A DNA stretch of 64,000 nt from Parabacteroides gordonii MS-1 = DSM 23371 (GTDB lineage: Bacteria > Bacteroidota > Bacteroidia > Bacteroidales > Tannerellaceae). This document shows, in pieces, positions 62,482-64,000 of the stretch (position 1 is the first letter of the stretch; every line of letters begins with the position of its first letter). Position numbers and translations under genes: made by a program. The DNA is taken from positions 2,960,509 through 3,024,508 of the forward strand of contig NZ_KQ033919.1 of assembly GCF_000969825.1 (NCBI RefSeq), read 5' to 3'. The notes beneath the pieces were generated by a model. The model saw only the letters and a list, made by a program, of their open reading frames with translations, searched no databases and had not been told where the DNA came from.

Positions 62482-62489
62482 CAAAGGTA
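62482..62489 (-). promoter_or_regulatory. Promoter -7 box of nrdDG
   Basis: Reads TACCTTTG on the minus strand, 39 bases before the nrdD ATG. No convincing -33 element is seen. It shares the 62444-62747 gap with the divergent riboswitch promoter; nothing else is recognised there. Confidence 0.5.
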
Positions 62490-62729
62490 TGTCGTAACTA
62501 CATACGGTGTTCTTTTTGGAAAACTTTTGTCTGGTTAAATTATGTCAATTATCTGGTATTCAGTAGCGTTTTTGCTAAAAGTGGAAAACTTTTGAATTTT
62601 GATGCTTTATTTTTTTTCCCAAAAAAGAAAATGTCGTTCTTTGTGCTGTTAGCTCTTATGTTTCAGCTTCTTTTGGTGGAACGCGAAAAAAATATATGAA
62701 AAATGATCCTGATATGACTAATTTTTCTA

Positions 62730-62737
62730 TACATTTG
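62730..62737 (+). promoter_or_regulatory. Promoter -7 box of the carboxylase operon
   Basis: TACATTTG (TAnnTTTG) lies just before the third cobalamin riboswitch; transcription would start near 62745. The -33 element is weak. Confidence 0.5.
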
Positions 62738-62747
62738 CACCGAAATG

Positions 62748-62922
62748 GTTCTGTATTTTCGGTTCCGGGAATACAGATTAAAAGGGAATCGGGTGTAAAT
62801 CCCGGACAGTCCCGCTGCTGTGAAGCTCCGTTCAACATTCTGAAAACAACTTATGCCACTGACGATGCAGTAGATAGTCGTCGGGAAGGCTTCAGGATGG
62901 GAGTCAGTCAGAAGACCTGCCG
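62748..62922 (+). promoter_or_regulatory. Cobalamin riboswitch upstream of the CWC protein and biotin carboxylase
   Basis: In order: GGGAATCGGGTGTAAATCCC, CCCGCTGCTGTGA, GCCACTGACGATG, CGTCGGGAAGGC, and the B12 box AGTCAGAAGACCTGCC ending at 62921. A short hairpin (TATCCT at 62938-62943 with AGGATA at 62952-62957) follows and may be part of the switch. It lies 78 bases before the ATG at 63000. Confidence 0.95.
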
Positions 62923-62999
62923 TTCGTTAAAGGCTCATATCCTCGTGGGTTAGGATACGGGTTCGAAAAGATTATTTATTATTATAAAGTTATTAGATC

Positions 63000-63215
63000 A
63001 TGGAGAAAGATTGTCCGCGTTGTGGTGTCTCCTTTGTTTGCCGGGTAGATAATATCGCTACCTGTCAATGTGCACCTGTGAATCTGGATGAGCTTCAACT
63101 TGCCTATGTAAAAATGCATTATCCGGGCTGTTTATGCAATTCCTGCCTGAATGAAATAAAGAAATATTTTTACGCCTGTGAAGTAAATCCTCACTATAAA
63201 CGATTAAAGCATTGA
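63000..63215 (+). CDS. Small cysteine-rich CWC-type protein
   Basis: 71 residues with CPRCGVSFVCRVDNIATCQC at the amino end and CLCNSCLNEIKKYFYAC further on, in all nine cysteines arranged as if to bind zinc or an iron-sulfur cluster. This is the pattern of the cysteine-rich CWC family. The function is unknown. It is the first gene after the third riboswitch, and its stop overlaps the spacing to the carboxylase ATG by one base (TGATATG), so the two are coupled. A role in metal or cofactor handling for the carboxylase is only inference. Confidence 0.8.
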   Translation: MEKDCPRCGVSFVCRVDNIATCQCAPVNLDELQLAYVKMHYPGCLCNSCLNEIKKYFYACEVNPHYKRLKH

Positions 63216-63216
63216 T

Positions 63217-64000
63217 ATGATACGAAAAATACTAGTCGCGAACCGCGGTGAGATCGCTGTACGCGTGATGCGTTCCTGTCGTGAGATGGGAATACAGTCG
63301 GTCGCCGTCTTTTCGGAAGCCGACCGTACAGCCAGGCATGTCCTGTATGCCGATGAAGCCTGCCTGATCGGCCCTGCCGCATCAAAGGAAAGTTATCTGG
63401 ATATAGAGAAAATTATCCGGGCAGCCAAAGAGCATCAGGCGGATGCTATTCATCCGGGATATGGTTTCCTTTCCGAGAATGCCGGATTTGCCCGGAGATG
63501 CAAGGAGGAAAATATAATCTTCATCGGCCCGGCTGCTGAAACGATGGAAGCGATGGGGGATAAGATTTCAGCCCGTAAACGGATGATCGCGGCGGGGGTT
63601 CCGGTTGTTCCGGGTACACAGCAACCCTTACAGGATGCGGCCGAAGCTCTCCGTATCTGTAAAGAGATCGGTTTCCCGGTGATGCTGAAGGCTTCTATGG
63701 GCGGTGGTGGAAAAGGCATGCGATTGATCCACAAGGAAGAAGAGGTGGAGGAAGCTTATAACTCCGCCCGGTCGGAATCGCTTTCTTCTTTTGGGGATGA
63801 TACGGTTTACCTGGAAAAATTTGTGGAAGAGCCGCATCATATCGAATTTCAGATATTAGGTGATAATCACGGAAATGTGATCCAGCTGTGCGAACGTGAA
63901 TGTTCGGTTCAGCGCCGTAACCAGAAGATCGTGGAAGAAAGCCCTTCTCCCTTTATTACATCGGAGTTGAGAATGAATATGGGAGAGAAAGCGGTTGCAG
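63217..64000 (+). CDS. Biotin carboxylase subunit of an acyl-CoA or pyruvate carboxylase (cut by window end)
   Basis: The first 261 codons of an ATP-grasp biotin carboxylase. It starts MIRKILVANRGEIAVRVMRSC, then AIHPGYGFLSENAGFARRC, GDKISARKRMIAAGVPVVPG, the glycine-rich loop LKASMGGGGKGMRLI, and LEKFVEEPHHIEFQILGDNHGNV, then ERECSVQRRNQKIVEE with the catalytic-region residues. The protein continues past base 64000, so whether it is AccC, the alpha subunit of propionyl-CoA carboxylase or a pyruvate/2-oxoglutarate carboxylase cannot be told. The cobalamin riboswitch in front hints at the methylmalonyl-CoA branch, in which a B12-dependent mutase works. Confidence 0.92.
   Translation, partial: MIRKILVANRGEIAVRVMRSCREMGIQSVAVFSEADRTARHVLYADEACLIGPAASKESYLDIEKIIRAAKEHQADAIHPGYGFLSENAGFARRCKEENIIFIGPAAETMEAMGDKISARKRMIAAGVPVVPGTQQPLQDAAEALRICKEIGFPVMLKASMGGGGKGMRLIHKEEEVEEAYNSARSESLSSFGDDTVYLEKFVEEPHHIEFQILGDNHGNVIQLCERECSVQRRNQKIVEESPSPFITSELRMNMGEKAVA

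Noticed and set aside
62696-62953. An 85-codon frame on the plus strand before the CWC gene
   Set aside because: It covers the cobalamin riboswitch, whose conserved boxes explain the sequence.

Overview
The window looks like a chromosomal segment of a gut Bacteroidales, most likely Parabacteroides or a close Tannerellaceae relative (inferred from gene content; no database was searched). Supporting signs are the TAnnTTTG promoter -7 boxes, two SusC/SusD pairs, two hybrid two-component regulators, an ECF-sigma/FecR pair, an HmuY-type haem/corrinoid operon, GLUG-repeat surface proteins and weak Shine-Dalgarno sites. Layout: 0.2-5.5 kb is a housekeeping block (TPR protein, rpmH, PASTA protein, rluD-type pseudouridine synthase, ddl, PlsC-like acyltransferase) closed by a strong bidirectional terminator. 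5.6-21.5 kb, minus strand, is a polysaccharide-utilisation locus: hybrid two-component regulator, ECF sigma factor, FecR anti-sigma, STN-bearing SusC, SusD and a GH3-PA14 glycosidase. A complete 2,490-base group II intron sits in fecR in antisense orientation and removes its last 24 codons. Between the intron and susC there is a candidate cis-antisense small RNA. 21.7-28.3 kb holds a nucleoside permease and two GLUG-repeat surface-protein genes, each broken by a frameshift; one break is a one-base slip in a T6 tract. 28.5-30.6 kb is an arginase/ornithine aminotransferase operon. 30.7-39.5 kb is a second SusCD pair with its own hybrid regulator but no enzyme. 39.7-47.7 kb holds an RND efflux operon, an AraC regulator and a dinD homologue split by one stop codon. 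Three perfect 28-36 bp palindromes lie before, inside and after dinD. 47.7-56.7 kb is an operon like hmuYRSTUV (TonB receptor, HmuY lipoprotein, membrane-anchored CobN/HmuS chelatase, small membrane protein, ExbB/TolQ-like channel, DUF2149), preceded by a cobalamin riboswitch. 57.5-59.6 kb is the most striking part: a second cobalamin riboswitch leads into a secreted C10 (streptopain-like) cysteine protease lipoprotein that overlaps a small unknown lipoprotein. 59.7-62.4 kb carries nrdDG, the anaerobic ribonucleotide reductase and its activase. At 62.7 kb a third cobalamin riboswitch leads a small cysteine-rich protein and a biotin carboxylase cut by the window edge. How they may work together: three corrinoid-sensing leaders within about 6.4 kb suggest that surface proteolysis, tetrapyrrole capture and import, envelope-side chelatase chemistry and a carboxylation step all rise together when B12 is scarce. 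The riboswitches are seen directly in the sequence; the joint physiology is inference.
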